Of a stretch of DNA of 64,000 nucleotides, positions 1-11,425 are shown piece by piece (positions within the stretch are counted from its first letter, which is position 1; each line of letters begins with the position of its first letter). Source of the DNA: Stomoxys calcitrans. Taxonomy: Eukaryota > Arthropoda > Insecta > Diptera > Muscidae. Both the position numbers and the translations under genes were made by a program. The stretch lies in the NCBI RefSeq assembly GCF_963082655.1, contig NC_081553.1, positions 45,879,933 through 45,943,932 on the forward strand, given 5' to 3'. The notes beneath the pieces are model-generated. The model did no database searches. It was given only the letters and a program-made list of their open reading frames with translations, and was not told the DNA's origin.

Positions 1-1886
1 TACTTAGCACAGTTGTTGGATATCATAACGAAATACTTCGTGCAAAAATTCATTCAAATCGGATAAGAATTGTGCTCTCTAGAGGCTCAAGAAGTCAAGA
101 CCCCAGATCGGTTTATATGGCAGCTATATCAGGTTATGAACCGATTTGAACCATACTTGGCACAATTGTTGGATATCATAACAAAACACGTCGTGCGAAA
201 TTCCATTTCAATCGGATATGAATTGCGTCCTCTAGAGGCTCAAGAAGTCAAGACCCAATATCGGTTTATATGGCAGCTATATCAGGTTATGAACCGATTT
301 GAACCATACTTAGTACGGTTGTTGGATATAATAACAAAAGACGTCGTGCAAAATTTCATTTCAATCGGATAAGAATTGCGCACTCTAGAGGCTCAAGAAG
401 TCAAGACCCAAGATCGTTTTATATGGCAGCTATATCAGGTTATAAACCGATTTGAACCATACTTGGCACAGTTATTGGACATCATAACAAAACACGTCGT
501 GCAAAATTTCATTCTGATCGGATAAGAATTGCACACGCTAGAGGCTCAAGAATTCAAGATCCAAGATCGGTTTATATGGCAGCTATATCAGGTTATGGAC
601 CGATTTGAACTATACTTGGCACAGTTGTTGGATATTATAGCAAAACACGTTGTGCAAAATTTCATTCCAATCGGATAAGAATTGCGCACTCTAGAGGCTC
701 AAGAAGTCAAGACCCAAGATCGGTTTATATGGCAGCTATATCAAAACATGGACCGATATGGCCCATTTACAATACCAATCGACCTACACTAATAAGAAGT
801 ATTTGTGCAAAATTTCAAGCGGCTAGCTTTACTCTTTCGGAAGTTAGCGTGCTTTCGACAGACAGACGGACGGACGGACAGTTGTTGGATATCATAACGA
901 AATACTTCGTGCAAAAATTCATTCAAATCGGATAAGAATTGTGCTCTCTAGAGGCTCAAGAAGTCAAGACCCCAGATCGGTTTATATGGCAGCTATATCA
1001 GGTTATGAACCGATTTGAACCATACTTGGCACAATTGTTGGATATCATAACAAAACACGTCGTGCGAAATTCCATTTCAATCGGATATGAATTGCGTCCT
1101 CTAGAGGCTCAAGAAGTCAAGACCCAATATCGGTTTATATGGCAGCTATATCAGGTTATGAACCGATTTGAACCATACTTAGTACGGTTGTTGGATATAA
1201 TAACAAAAGACGTCGTGCAAAATTTCATTTCAATCGGATAAGAATTGCGCACTCTAGAGGCTCAAGAAGTCAAGACCCAAGATCGTTTTATATGGCAGCT
1301 ATATCAGGTTATAAACCGATTTGAACCATACTTGGCACAGTTATTGGACATCATAACAAAACACGTCGTGCAAAATTTCATTCTGATCGGATAAGAATTG
1401 CACACGCTAGAGGCTCAAGAATTCAAGATCCAAGATCGGTTTATATGGCAGCTATATCAGGTTATGGACCGATTTGAACTATACTTGGCACAGTTGTTGG
1501 ATATTATAGCAAAACACGTTGTGCAAAATTTCATTCCAATCGGATAAGAATTGCGCACTCTAGAGGCTCAAGAAGTCAAGACCCAAGATCGGTTTATATG
1601 GCAGCTATATCAAAACATGGACCGATATGGCCCATTTACAATACCAATCGACCTACACTAATAAGAAGTATTTGTGCAAAATTTCAAGCGGCTAGCTTTA
1701 CTCTTTCGGAAGTTAGCGTGCTTTCGACAGACAGACGGACGGACGGACGGACATGGCTAGATCGACATAAAATGTTGCGACGATCAAGAATATATATACT
1801 TTATGGGGTCTCAGACGAATATTTCGAGTAGTTACAAACAGAATGACGAAATTAGTATACCCCCCATCTTATGGTGGAGGGTATAA
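1..1886 (-). mobile_element. Family A HINE/DINE-1-like element (left end outside window)
   Basis: The array of about 153-bp units (the motif CTAGAGGCTCAAGAAGTC recurs every 153 bases) is followed by a GGAC microsatellite, then the element 5' end ending in GGTGGAGGGTATAAAA near 1886. In element orientation this reads 5' subterminal repeat, GTCY microsatellite, tandem units, so the element lies on the minus strand and its 3' hairpin end is beyond base 1. The internal reading frames are products of the repeat unit, not genes. Confidence 0.75.
10..1747. repeat. Perfect-looking 869-bp tandem duplication
   Basis: Bases 10-878 and 879-1747 match with an offset of 869, including a 100-codon open frame at 70-372 and 939-1241. 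I saw no mismatch between copies. The junction joins the GGAC microsatellite of the first copy to the start of a unit (GGACAGTTGTTGG). Each copy holds five 153-bp units plus the microsatellite edge, so this is duplication of a block within an element. Confidence 0.9.
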
Positions 1887-2345
1887 AAATGGAGAAAGTT
1901 GGGAACCACAACCTTGAGACAGTCGGCAACTTTATCTACCCTGCACCACAGTAACCGAAACCAATCACACAAATTTTGAAATAAAGCGAAGAATAATACT
2001 GGCAAACAGATGCAGTTTAGAAACAAGGCCATCTCACGACAGACGTGACACTGATACTACCCGTATATATACAAGACACTGATACTACCCGTATTGTTAT
2101 ATCGTTCTGAGGCATGGGAACTTGTGAAAGCAGACGAGGCAGTGCTGGGAGTGTTTGAGAGAAATATTATTCATAAAATATATGAACCAGTTTGCGTCAC
2201 TGATGAATATAGGCGTCATATGAACCACGAGCTGTATGAGCTGTAGGACGATAGCATTGTTAACCACATCAAAATACAATGGTTGCGTTGACTAGATCAT
2301 GTTGTCAGAATCGATGAAGAAGAAAATTTTTAAGGGCGATCATAA
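1886..2345 (+). pseudogene. Non-LTR retrotransposon RT 3' fragment, broken
   Basis: Broken frames encode fragments matching the better copy at 30474-31875: MEKVGNHNLETVGNFIY, then after a gap SEAWELVKADEAVLGVFE and RRHMNHELYEL, followed by a stop. The piece covers only the region after the RT catalytic core and carries several stops and a deletion. It is a dead, 5'-truncated copy butted against the end of a family A element. Confidence 0.75.
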
Positions 2346-2379
2346 AAAAATACGCAAAAGGGGAAAATCAAAATTTATC

Positions 2380-2785
2380 CCGGCACGAGAAAACGGTAAG
2401 CACCATACAGGCTGGAACTTTGAGCTTAACTGTGAGCTACAGGGCGCGTCCATAGGTTGCTGATAGTGGAATGCTGCATAAGAGGAAGCTGCAATTGCAA
2501 TCGCGGAAAATCAGCGGTAGCGACCTGAGAGGCCGGTCAGCACCGGCTCTTGCATAAATACTGAGTGCCTATGATGCTCGATATGACAAGGCGAGTAATT
2601 GGCGCCTTTAAATGTCCAATGGCCATCATGTCCCGTGCCGATCGGTCTTTTGGGCCAGACCAAGCTTGCTCACCCATAGAAGCTAGACGACGATCGCGAC
2701 TTCCACATAAAGACATGTGGCTACAACAAAAGCAATCATAACTCTGATGGAGTAACCAAGAGGAGAGCGACATTCCAAAACTGGG
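2380..2785 (+). repeat. Unclassified dispersed repeat E, copy 1
   Basis: Aligns by eye with 20936-21330 in the same orientation. Shared blocks include CACCGGCTCTTG, ACTGAGTGCCT and CCAATGGCCATCA. No coding content is recognised. Both copies lie next to non-LTR retrotransposon pieces, so it may be part of one such element. Confidence 0.6.
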
Positions 2786-3059
2786 TGTCAAAGATTGAAA
2801 AAAAAGCGCAGAAGATCGAGGCGATTGGAAATCTGTTCTACTTTCGGCTAGGGGAATACAATTCCTGTAATCTATTATGGATAGAAGAGTTTGAGCTCCC
2901 GGTGAATATAGGGTCTACATTTTTAAATACCCGCAGGGGAGGCGGACTCTCCCCCTTATTTTCAAAAACGCCAGATCTCGCAGATGGGTGCACCGATTTT
3001 AGCGAAATTTTTTATGCCACTTTATGGTACCCAAAAAACTCGAAGTAGGTATAACATTT
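2786..3059. other. Short low-information stretch with family D-like piece
   Basis: Contains a G/C-rich block (GGGAGGCGGACTCTCCCCC at 2938-2956) resembling the GTCCGCCCCCCTCCC blocks of family D. No gene is supported. Confidence 0.3.
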
Positions 3060-3592
3060 TGGGGTCAAACAACAAACCCAGTCGTTGAGGAAAGTGTTGT
3101 TCAAAATGTTGGGGAGATTGGTCAATAAATGTGCTTACAGTGGCTCTAGGAGTGAAAATCGGGCTATATATATATGAGAGCTATATCTAAATACGAAACC
3201 GATTTCCAATAATTTCACCAGTAATGTCGAGAGTCAAATCCTTCTTACAAAATTTCAAGAGAATCGGTTAACAAATGACCATTTTATTGCATTATTATTA
3301 CAAATCGGACAAACATATATGTGGGAGCTATATCCAAATGTGAAACGATGTTTTCCAATTTCAAAAGGCTTTGTCTCTAGACCGAAAAACATGCCTGTAC
3401 CAAATTTGAAGACGATCGGATAAAAATTGCGGCCTCTAGTTTGTAGACAATTGACGGACAAACAGCTAAATCAAATCAGAAAGTGATTCTGAGTCGATCG
3501 GTATACTCATCAGTGGGTCTATCTGTCTTCCTTTTGGGTGTTACAAACAAATGCACTAAGTTACAGTACCCTGTACCACAGTAGTGGTGTAG
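3060..3592 (-). mobile_element. Family C HINE-like fragment
   Basis: Minus-strand copy of the 5' part of family C. It ends at the right with CCCTGTACCACAGTAGTGGTGTAGG, the complement of the TACCCTACACCACTACTGTGG start seen at 7222 and 61652. Internal units carry ATATATGGGAGCTATATC-type motifs. The 3' end is missing. Confidence 0.65.
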
Positions 3593-3599
3593 GATGAAA

Positions 3600-5137
3600 A
3601 AAGGATTTAGCGAATCGCACCGGGCCAGCTAGTGGCCAGTAAACGTAAAGTTAATATTGCGGTATACCACATATACCGATAGTAATGTAATTTTTTCGAA
3701 CCAGATTTGATTTTCTTTTCCTTAACACAATAACCACACTTACCACACATTCAGTTAGTTGGCATTTTATCTTGCCTTATGGCCTGAGTACATAATTTAC
3801 AAGTTGTTTTCTTCTAAAAATGGCTATTTTGCGGATATTTGTGAAAAACAACAACACGCCATGTGACTTAATTTTGGTCTTCCATGTGTTACTACATCTT
3901 GCATTACAAAGTGTGCTGCATTTGCAAAAAAATAAAGAAAAAAATACAGGCGTTTGATCTCGATCACATAAATGCCACATCATTGCAAAGTGTCAAACTT
4001 GCATTTTTCCATGAATTCAAAATGAATATATCGTTTTATATGACATTGCAAGGTTAGAGGAATGTTTTGTTTTATGCGATAGCAAATGCCATGAAATGAA
4101 ATTGCGAAAAAAGAATGACAGCCGGATTTGGCAAATAAAACTGTATTGCATATTTCACACTTATTTTGCAAAATATGTAACACTTTAAAATAGATTTAAA
4201 CCATATTTAGTTGTTAGAGAAACGAACTAATATAGGATATTTATTTCATTTAAATTGAGCAAGAAATATTTTTCTATAAAAGAGACTCTACAAGAGAGGT
4301 TACACATATAGCTGATATGGATGCCCTGATTTGATTTCTGAATTATTTAGAATATATATTTTTTTTGATTCCACCTACTCTTCAAAATCTTAATATCTGT
4401 TATCGCAACCTTTAATTAAATACATCATACACCAGTTTCACATAATTCACAACAACAACGAAAATAAGATCGTGTGAAGCTGAAGAATTATAACGCATTG
4501 CGGTTTGCAATTGCTTGGAAAACTTGGAAATTAATACCTCAATGACGAAGGAATAAGAGTTGAACAAACTGCCATACACCCATCTGTTGTTGACAAATTC
4601 GTATAGGTTGACTAACTGACTGACACTCTAGGTTGGTATGTATGGATGCCGCCAACAGCTCCACCACACTACATGGGCTCATCCACATGTTGTGGATATT
4701 AAAAAAAAAAAATCTGAAACATAAAATTACATCACCTGTCTTGGATGTCTTTCCAAGTGATATGCAAAACCATGTCAATGCATTTTATGATACTGACTGA
4801 CTGTGTTTTTCGCTGACAGATGCAAATGGCCTCAAAACACAACTCAGCATTAAATTTAGTGGTATTTGATGGTTGGCGTTATATATTTTAAATATTCTTC
4901 GCAGTTCATAAAGTAAACCTATAATTTTCAGGTGTTTTTTGGTATATTAATCATGTGAGTGAGGAAAGATGTGGAGCATTTAAACATTTTTGCATAATCT
5001 GAAAATCTGCTACATTGTCAACCAATGGCGTCATGCGGGTTTTCTGTGTTCCAAAAAAGAAAAAAAAAATAAAATAAAACAAAAATTAATAAATAGCGTT
5101 GGCGATGCACTTTAAGAGCAGCTGCTTCGTTTAGATT
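3600..5137. other. Unique AT-rich stretch, no gene seen
   Basis: About 1.5 kb without resemblance to the local repeat families. Short open frames lack codon character, splice context or recognisable motifs. Nothing is supported here. Confidence 0.5.
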
Positions 5138-5930
5138 TTTTATACCCTCCACTACAGAATGTGGGAGTAAACTTATTTCATCATTGAAAAATGTAACACT
5201 TCGAAATATTGATCAATGAACTTCATTAATAGGGGAGCTACATCAGGTTAAAAACCAATATGGACTATACTTACCAACAATGTTTAAAGTCATTACAAAA
5301 TACTACGAAGAAAATGTCAGCCTAATTGGATAACTATTGTGGTTCATAGGGGCTCAAAAAGTCGAATCGCAGAACCACTCTTTCTATGGGAGCAGTATTT
5401 ATATATATTTCAATGGGAGTGGTTCATACGTCGCCTATATTCTCCATTAACGCAAACTGGTCCATGAATTTTACGAATAATCTTTCTCTCAAATACTCCG
5501 AGCTTCACAACCATATAACAACACTGGTAGTACCAGTGTCTTGTATAGTGTAATCTTCGTCTGTCGAGAGGTGGCCTTGTTTCTAAACTGCTTACTTAGC
5601 ATCTGCTTGCCAGTATTATTTTTCTAAAAATCCCAAAAAGTCGAATCGCAGAACCACTCTTTATGTGGGAGCTTTATCCAAATCTGAACCGCTATAAACC
5701 ATTTGCCATCCCCAACGACCTACATCAATAAGAAGTGTCTGTGAAATCTTCACCCGGATTATCTTTATACGTAAGACTGTCATCGCGATTTCCTCCGACG
5801 GACGGACATGGCTAGATCGTCTTAGAATATCAAAATGATCAAGAGTACATCCTTTTTGAGGTAGCTTATGGGTATTTTAAGGTGTAACACCCACCACCCA
5901 TGCTATGGTGGTGGGTATAAAAAAGTCTGC
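5138..5930. mobile_element. Degenerate rearranged family A element
   Basis: Starts with a plus-oriented 5' end (TTATACCCTCCACTACAG at 5150), then switches to minus-oriented units. It ends with the microsatellite GGACGGACATGG (about 5799) and a minus-oriented 5' end, GGTGGTGGGTATAAAAA. It is interrupted by a non-LTR RT fragment flanked by 29-base direct repeats. Confidence 0.6.
5395..5632 (-). pseudogene. Non-LTR RT fragment
   Basis: Minus-strand similarity to the copy at 30474-31875: the complement encodes ERKIIRKIHGPVCVNGEY-like sequence before RRRMNH. Only about 80 codons remain, broken at both ends. The same 29 bases, CAAAAAGTCGAATCGCAGAA continuing ..CCACTCTTT, lie at 5356-5384 and 5634-5662, on either side. 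Confidence 0.65.
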
Positions 5931-7219
5931 CATTTTCATACCCTCCACCATAGGATGGGGGCATACTAATTTCGTCATTCTGTTTGTAACACCTCGCAAT
6001 ATGCGTCTGAGACCCCATAAAGTATATATATTCTTGATCGTCGTGTCATTTTGAGGCGGTCTAGTCATGTCCGTCCGTCTGTCCTTCTGTCGAAAGCACG
6101 CTAACTTTCGAAGGAGTAAAACTAGCCGCTTGAAATTTTGCACAAATACTTTTTATTAGTGTAGATCGGTTGGGATTGTAAGGGGCCAAATCGGTTCATG
6201 TTTTGATATAGTTGCCATATAAACCGATCTTGGGTCTTGACTTCTTGAGCCTCTAGATGGCGCAGTTCTCGTCCGATTTGACTGAAATTTTTCACGTGGT
6301 GTTTTGGTATCACTTCCAATAACTGTGGTTCAAATCGGTTCATAACCTGATATAGCTGCCATATAAACCGATCTTGGGTTTTGAATTCTTGAGCTTCTAG
6401 AGGGCGCAATTCTCATCCGAGTTGACTGAAATTTTCCACACATTGTTTTGATATCACTTCCAACAACTGTGATAAGTATGGTTAAAATCGGTCTATAACC
6501 TGATACAGCTGCCATATAAACCGATCTTGGGTCTTGACTTCTTGAGCCTCTAGAGGGCGCAATTCTCGTCCGATTTGACTGAAATTTCGCACATAATGTT
6601 TTGATATCACTTTCAACAACTAGGTATGGTTCAAATCGGTCTATAACCTGATATAGCTGCCATATAAACCGATCTTGGGAATTGACTTCTTGAGCCGCTA
6701 GAGGGCGCAATTCTCGTCCGATTTGACTGAAATCTCGCACAAAGTGTTTTGATATCACTTCCACCAACTAAGCGAAGTATGGTCCTAATCGGTACATAAC
6801 CAGATACAGCTGCCATATAAACCGATCTGGGATCTTGACTTCTTGAGCCTCTAGAGGGCGCAATTCTCATCCGATTTGGCTGAAATTTTGTACCATGGCT
6901 TGTATGATCTGAATCGATCAATAGCTTGATACAGCTCCCATATAAACCTATCTCTCGATTTTGCTTCTTGTGCCCCTACAAGGCGCAATTCTTATCCAAA
7001 TGAACTGAAATATTACACAATGACTTCTACAATGTTCAGCATTCATTTATGGTCTGAATCGGTCTATAACTTGATATAGCTCCAATAACATAGCAGTTCT
7101 TATTCAATATTCTTTGGCTGCCTAAAAGTAGATACCGCGCATAGGACTCGACCAATGCGATTCATGGTGGAGGGTATATAAGATTCGGCCCGGCCGAACT
7201 AAGCATGCTGTTATTTGTT
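5930..7219 (+). mobile_element. Family A HINE/DINE-1-like element, near full length
   Basis: Complete layout on the plus strand: 5' subterminal repeat TACCCTCCACCATAGGATGG at 5939, conserved block, GTCCGTCCGTCTGTCC microsatellite near 6068, tandem units with ATATAGCTGCCATATAAACC from about 6200 to 7080, 3' inverted repeat ATGGTGGAGGGTATATAAG, and hairpin TTCGGCCCGGCCGAA near 7182-7196. There is no transposase; it is non-autonomous. Confidence 0.75.
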
Positions 7220-7220
7220 A

Positions 7221-9094
7221 ATTATACCCTACACCACTACTGTGGTACAGGGTATTATAACTTAGTGAATTAGTTTGTAACACCCAAAAGGAAGAAAGAT
7301 AGACCCATTGATAAGTGTACCGATCGACTTAGAATCACTTTCTGATTCGATTTAGCTGTGTCCGCCTGTCTGTCCATCTGTCCATGTTAATTTGTGTACA
7401 ATGTACAGGTAGCAGTTTTCATCCGATCGTCTTCAAGTTTGGTACATGCATATTTTTCGGCCTAAAGACGAACCCTATTGAAATTGGAAAAAATCGGTTC
7501 CGATCTAGATATAGCTCCCTATATATGTTCGTCCGATTTTCGATAATAATGCAATAAAATGCTCATTTGTTAACCGATTCTCTCGAAATTTGGCAAAAAG
7601 GATTTCTTTACCACTCTCGACATTACGGAATTTCATGGAAATCGGTTCAGATTTAGATATAGCTCTCACAAATATATTGGGTTGCCCAAAAAGTAATTGC
7701 GGCTTTTTCATATAGTCGGCGTTGACAAATTTTTTCACAGCTTGTGACTCTGTAATTGCATTCTTTCTTCTGTCAGTTATCAGCTGTTACTTTTAGCTTG
7801 CTTTAGAAAAAAAGTGTAAAAAAGTATATTTCATTAAAGTTCATTCTAAGTTTTATTAAAAATGCATTTACTTTCTTTTAAAAAATCCGCAATTACTTTT
7901 TGGGCAACCCAATATATATCGCCCGATTTTCACACCTAAAGCCACTGCAAGCACATTTATTGACCAATCCTGGCAAAATATTGCGCAACACTTTCCTCGA
8001 TGACTACCATAATATACATAGAGTTTGGTCAATATCGGTTCAGATTTAGATGTAGCTCCCATATATATCTTCGTCCGATTTTGAGAAATATTGTAAAAAA
8101 CCCATGATTTGTTATACGATTCTGTCGAAATTTTGCCTAAAGGATTACCTTATGACTCTCAATATTACTGGTGAATTTCATAGAAATCGGCGTAGATTTA
8201 GATATAACTGTCATATATGTAAATACATCGCCAGATTTTCACCTCAAGAGGCACTGCAAAGCCATTGTTTGACCAATCTTGCCAAAATTTTGCACAACGC
8301 TTTCCTCGACGACTACCACATTATCTGAGACGTTTGCTCGGAATCGATTCAGAATAAGATATAGCCCCCATATAGACCGATCAGCGGATTAAGGGTCTTA
8401 GGCCCATAAAAGCCACATTTATTATCCCAGTGAGTTGCGTTAGGCCCTTTGACATCCTTCGTCAATTTGGCCCAGATTGGTTCAGATTTGGATATAGCTG
8501 CCATATAGACCGATCTCTCGATTTAGGGTTTTGGGCCCGTAACAGACGCATTTATAGTCCGATGTCGCTGAAATTTGGGCCAGTGAGTTAAGTTAGGCAC
8601 CTCGACATATATCTGCAATTTGGCCTAGATCGATCAAGATTTGCATATTGCTGCCATATAGACCGATCTCTCGATTTAAGGTTTTGGGCCCATAAAAAAG
8701 CGCATTTATTGTCCGATATCGCCGAAATTTGGGACACAGAGTTATGTTAGGCTAGTCGATATTTTTCTGAAACTGGCCCAAATCGGTCCAGATTTGGGTA
8801 TATCTGTCATATAGACCGATATCTCGATTTAAAGTCTTGGCCCCATAAAAGGCGCATTTATAATCCGATTTCAATGAAATTTGACACAGTGACTTATGTT
8901 AGGCTTTTCGACATCTGTGTCGTTTATGGTACAGATCGATATCATATTCATTACAAAAATTTTAATTGAATATATTAATTCTTTAATTGAAAATGGCAAA
9001 AATTTCAACCATAAGTGTTGTTAATGTATATATCCGAAGTGGTGGGTGTCCAAAATTCGGCCCGGCCAAACTTAATGCGTTTGTACTTGTTTTG
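7221..9094 (+). mobile_element. Chimaeric family C (5') / family B (3') element
   Basis: Begins with TATACCCTACACCACTACTG (family C) and has C-type units to about 8330. It then changes to B-type units (GCCCATAAAAGCCACATTTA) and ends with the B 3' end: GAAGTGGTGGGTGTCC followed by a decayed hairpin and TTAATGCGTTTGTACTTG. A MITE is inserted at 7677. Confidence 0.65.
7677..7912 (+). mobile_element. Mariner-type MITE, copy 1
   Basis: 236 bp with perfect terminal inverted repeats of about 32 bp beginning TTGGGTTGCCCAAAAAGTAA, flanked by TA target duplications (7675-7676 and 7913-7914). It has no coding capacity. It sits inside a family C unit, so it inserted later. Confidence 0.9.
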
Positions 9095-9980
9095 CAGTAT
9101 TTGGAGCATTTAAATGTCAATGTTTTCAAATAAAAAATATTAAACAAATAAGAGTGTCAAGTGTTTTGGTCGCTCGCTTGGTTAGCTGCGTTGTCATCCA
9201 TCTTCTTGGACAGATTTGTATTTGGCTAAATGTACTTTTTTTTGTACATTTTATGTTGCCTTGTTTTCTTTGGTCTTATGGGTATAACCAAAATGGCATT
9301 TATTTATTTACAATCCATCGTCAGGCCACTGATGTGCATGCTGATGATGACCTCCATAAAAGAAGTCAGATGCAACGCTTTGGAAAACCAAAAATAAAAA
9401 ACGTGAGCCTGTGCCTGTTTTTCTTGGTGGGTTTTTGCTGCATATGATGTAATGCATACGTTTACGCATGCGCATGGATTTTTATTGGCTTCCTTTTTTA
9501 CCTCTTAGTGGCCCATGAAAAGCAAGGGACCTTTAATTTGGCGTATTTTGTTGGTTTTTTTTTTGTGAAAGTTGTATAGGCACTTGAACTGGATTCACAG
9601 GTTCATTGCAATGACATTTACATTGGGCAGGCAGGTTTGGTTATGGTTAGCCAGCCACCTTTCCTTGAACTCGAACCAGAAACCCTTCACTTTTAATTCA
9701 TGCACAATTTCATTGAAAATCAGGTGTGACCAATCATTTCGATTTCAGTATGCACAACATTAATAATATTTCAGTGACTTTGGTGAGGGGAAAAACCATT
9801 GTCAATTTGCATACAGATGTTATGGGATTTCTCTTCAATTTTATATTGATAAGGTGATTTATTTACTGTGAAAACATATCAATCAATGTATTGCTAGCTG
9901 GGAAGGTGCTGATGGATGTCATAACAATGTTTATAAATTGATATAAATGCGTCAAAACCTTCAACTCTATGATATACAGT
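9095..9980. other. Unique stretch, no gene supported
   Basis: About 0.9 kb with no local repeat similarity. A plus-strand open frame at 9154-9447 is hydrophobic and low in information; it lacks a convincing start context or splice partner. Confidence 0.4.
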
Positions 9981-10067
9981 TACTAGCTGGACAGGGCCTG
10001 CTCCGCTGCGCCTTCTTTAACTCTGTAATATCTATTTAGGGTGGGGACACTTTGCCCTGAATGTGGG

Positions 10068-10372
10068 TATCGTACCAGTGTAGCGTATGTCCGCCTATGA
10101 CGCTGAACACCTGCGTTGGAATCCTGGCGGAACTTCGGACAAAATTTAAAGCGGTGGTTATCCCCTCTTAATGCTGGCGACATATGCGAGGTACCATACC
10201 TGCATGGTCATGTAAAAAATTCTCCCCAAAGAGGTGTCGCACTGCGGCACACCGTACGGACTTGGCTTTAAAAAAGGTTCCTTATCGTTGATTAACTCAA
10301 CTTGAATCGAAAAGCACTCATTGATGTATGAAAAGTTTGCCCCTGCTCGGTTCCTGAGCAAATTTTTACTCT
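10068..10372 (+). mobile_element. tRNA-derived SINE within family D
   Basis: Similar to the intact SINE at 32833-33148: GTAGCGTATGTCCGCCTATG (A-box side), GTTGGAATCCTGGCG (B-box side), then the shared tail with CACTGCGGCAC and GAAAAGTTTGCCCCTGCTC. Its left junction resembles that in the other family D copy at 37850. Confidence 0.7.
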
Positions 10373-10761
10373 ACTCCCAAAAGCCTTTGCTTTGAGCCCC
10401 ATATTTCTGTATTGGTAAATATTTCGGGTTTAGGGGGTATTTCGGGGGTGGTCACTTGGCCATCAACGTAAATATAAGACTCGTGCTCGACTTCAGAAAC
10501 ATTTCGTATGAGTCCCATAATGGCATTATCGGTACTTAGGTTGTGTTTGAAGGTGGGGAGGACCCCAGGGACTTTGTCCCAAAAATGAATATAAATTTCC
10601 CGAAAATCAATAAATAGCCACCCCAAGTAGCTTTTATATAATAGGGAGGTATTTTGGGGTGGGGCGGTTCCCCAAACACATGGCTCTATATTGCCATAAT
10701 TGGTCTATATATCCATTTGGCGGGTTTTGGGCTGGCCCCACGGCACCCGTCACCAATAATA

Positions 10762-10998
10762 TTGGGTTGCCCAAAAAGTAATTGCGGATTTTTCATATAG
10801 TCGGCGTTGACAAATTTTTTCACAGCTTGTGATACTGTAATTGCATTCTTTCTTCTGTCAGTTATCAGCTGTTACTTTTAGCTTGCTTTAGAAAAAAAGT
10901 GTAAAAAAAGTATATTTGATTAAAGTTCATTCTAAGTTTTGTTAAAAATGCGTTTACTTTCTTTTAAAAAATCTGCAATTACTTTTTGGGCAACCCAA
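10762..10998 (+). mobile_element. Mariner-type MITE, copy 2
   Basis: 237 bp, same terminal inverted repeats as copy 1, flanked by TA (10760-10761 and 10999-11000). Nearly identical to copies 1 and 3. Inserted in family D. Confidence 0.9.
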
Positions 10999-11425
10999 TA
11001 GAAACCAAATCTTTTTTTTGGTTGTTAGAGTGGGAAAATTTTTGAACTAATCGCATTACCAATCTCCGAAATCTGTTTTTTTTTTAAATTAGGGTAATAA
11101 GAAGTGCTTTTAAGGGGAGACATTTCGATTCAAATATGGATATCAAATTCGAGTCCACTCCCAAATCGCTTTACTTTGAACCCCATATTGTCATGGTCGG
11201 TAAATATGAACCGTTTGGAGGGTGTTTTGGGGTTATGGAGGCCACCGGCACTTTGCCTTCAAATTCTTTCTTTACTCCCATATACCGTTGACTTGAGCTC
11301 CATATTGCTATAGTCGGAAATAAAGTTCAGTTTAAGTGATGATTTAGGGCGTACCCCCAAACTTGGATATCAAATTCGTTTTCTACTCTCAAATACCTTT
11401 CATTTGAGTCCTATATTGCCCTGAT

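Larger units (their letters stand above)
9981..11425 (+). mobile_element. Family D composite repeat (with SINE and MITE)
   Basis: Starts ACTAGCTGGACAGGGCCTGC, closely like the 5' end of the big copy at 37771. It contains a SINE, then family D units recognised by CCCATATTG...GGTAAAT and GTTTTGGGG blocks. A MITE splits it at 10762. It runs into family B units at about 11425. Confidence 0.6.

Noticed and set aside
1..1886. CRISPR array or classical satellite
   Set aside because: Units are about 153 bp without spacer/repeat alternation, and they end in transposon termini.
6330..6767. 145-codon open frame
   Set aside because: Family A units on the antisense strand; no start context, no conservation expected.
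5930..7219. Classification as DDE MITEs
   Set aside because: The inverted repeats are subterminal, the hairpin lies outside them, and nested copies show no target duplication.
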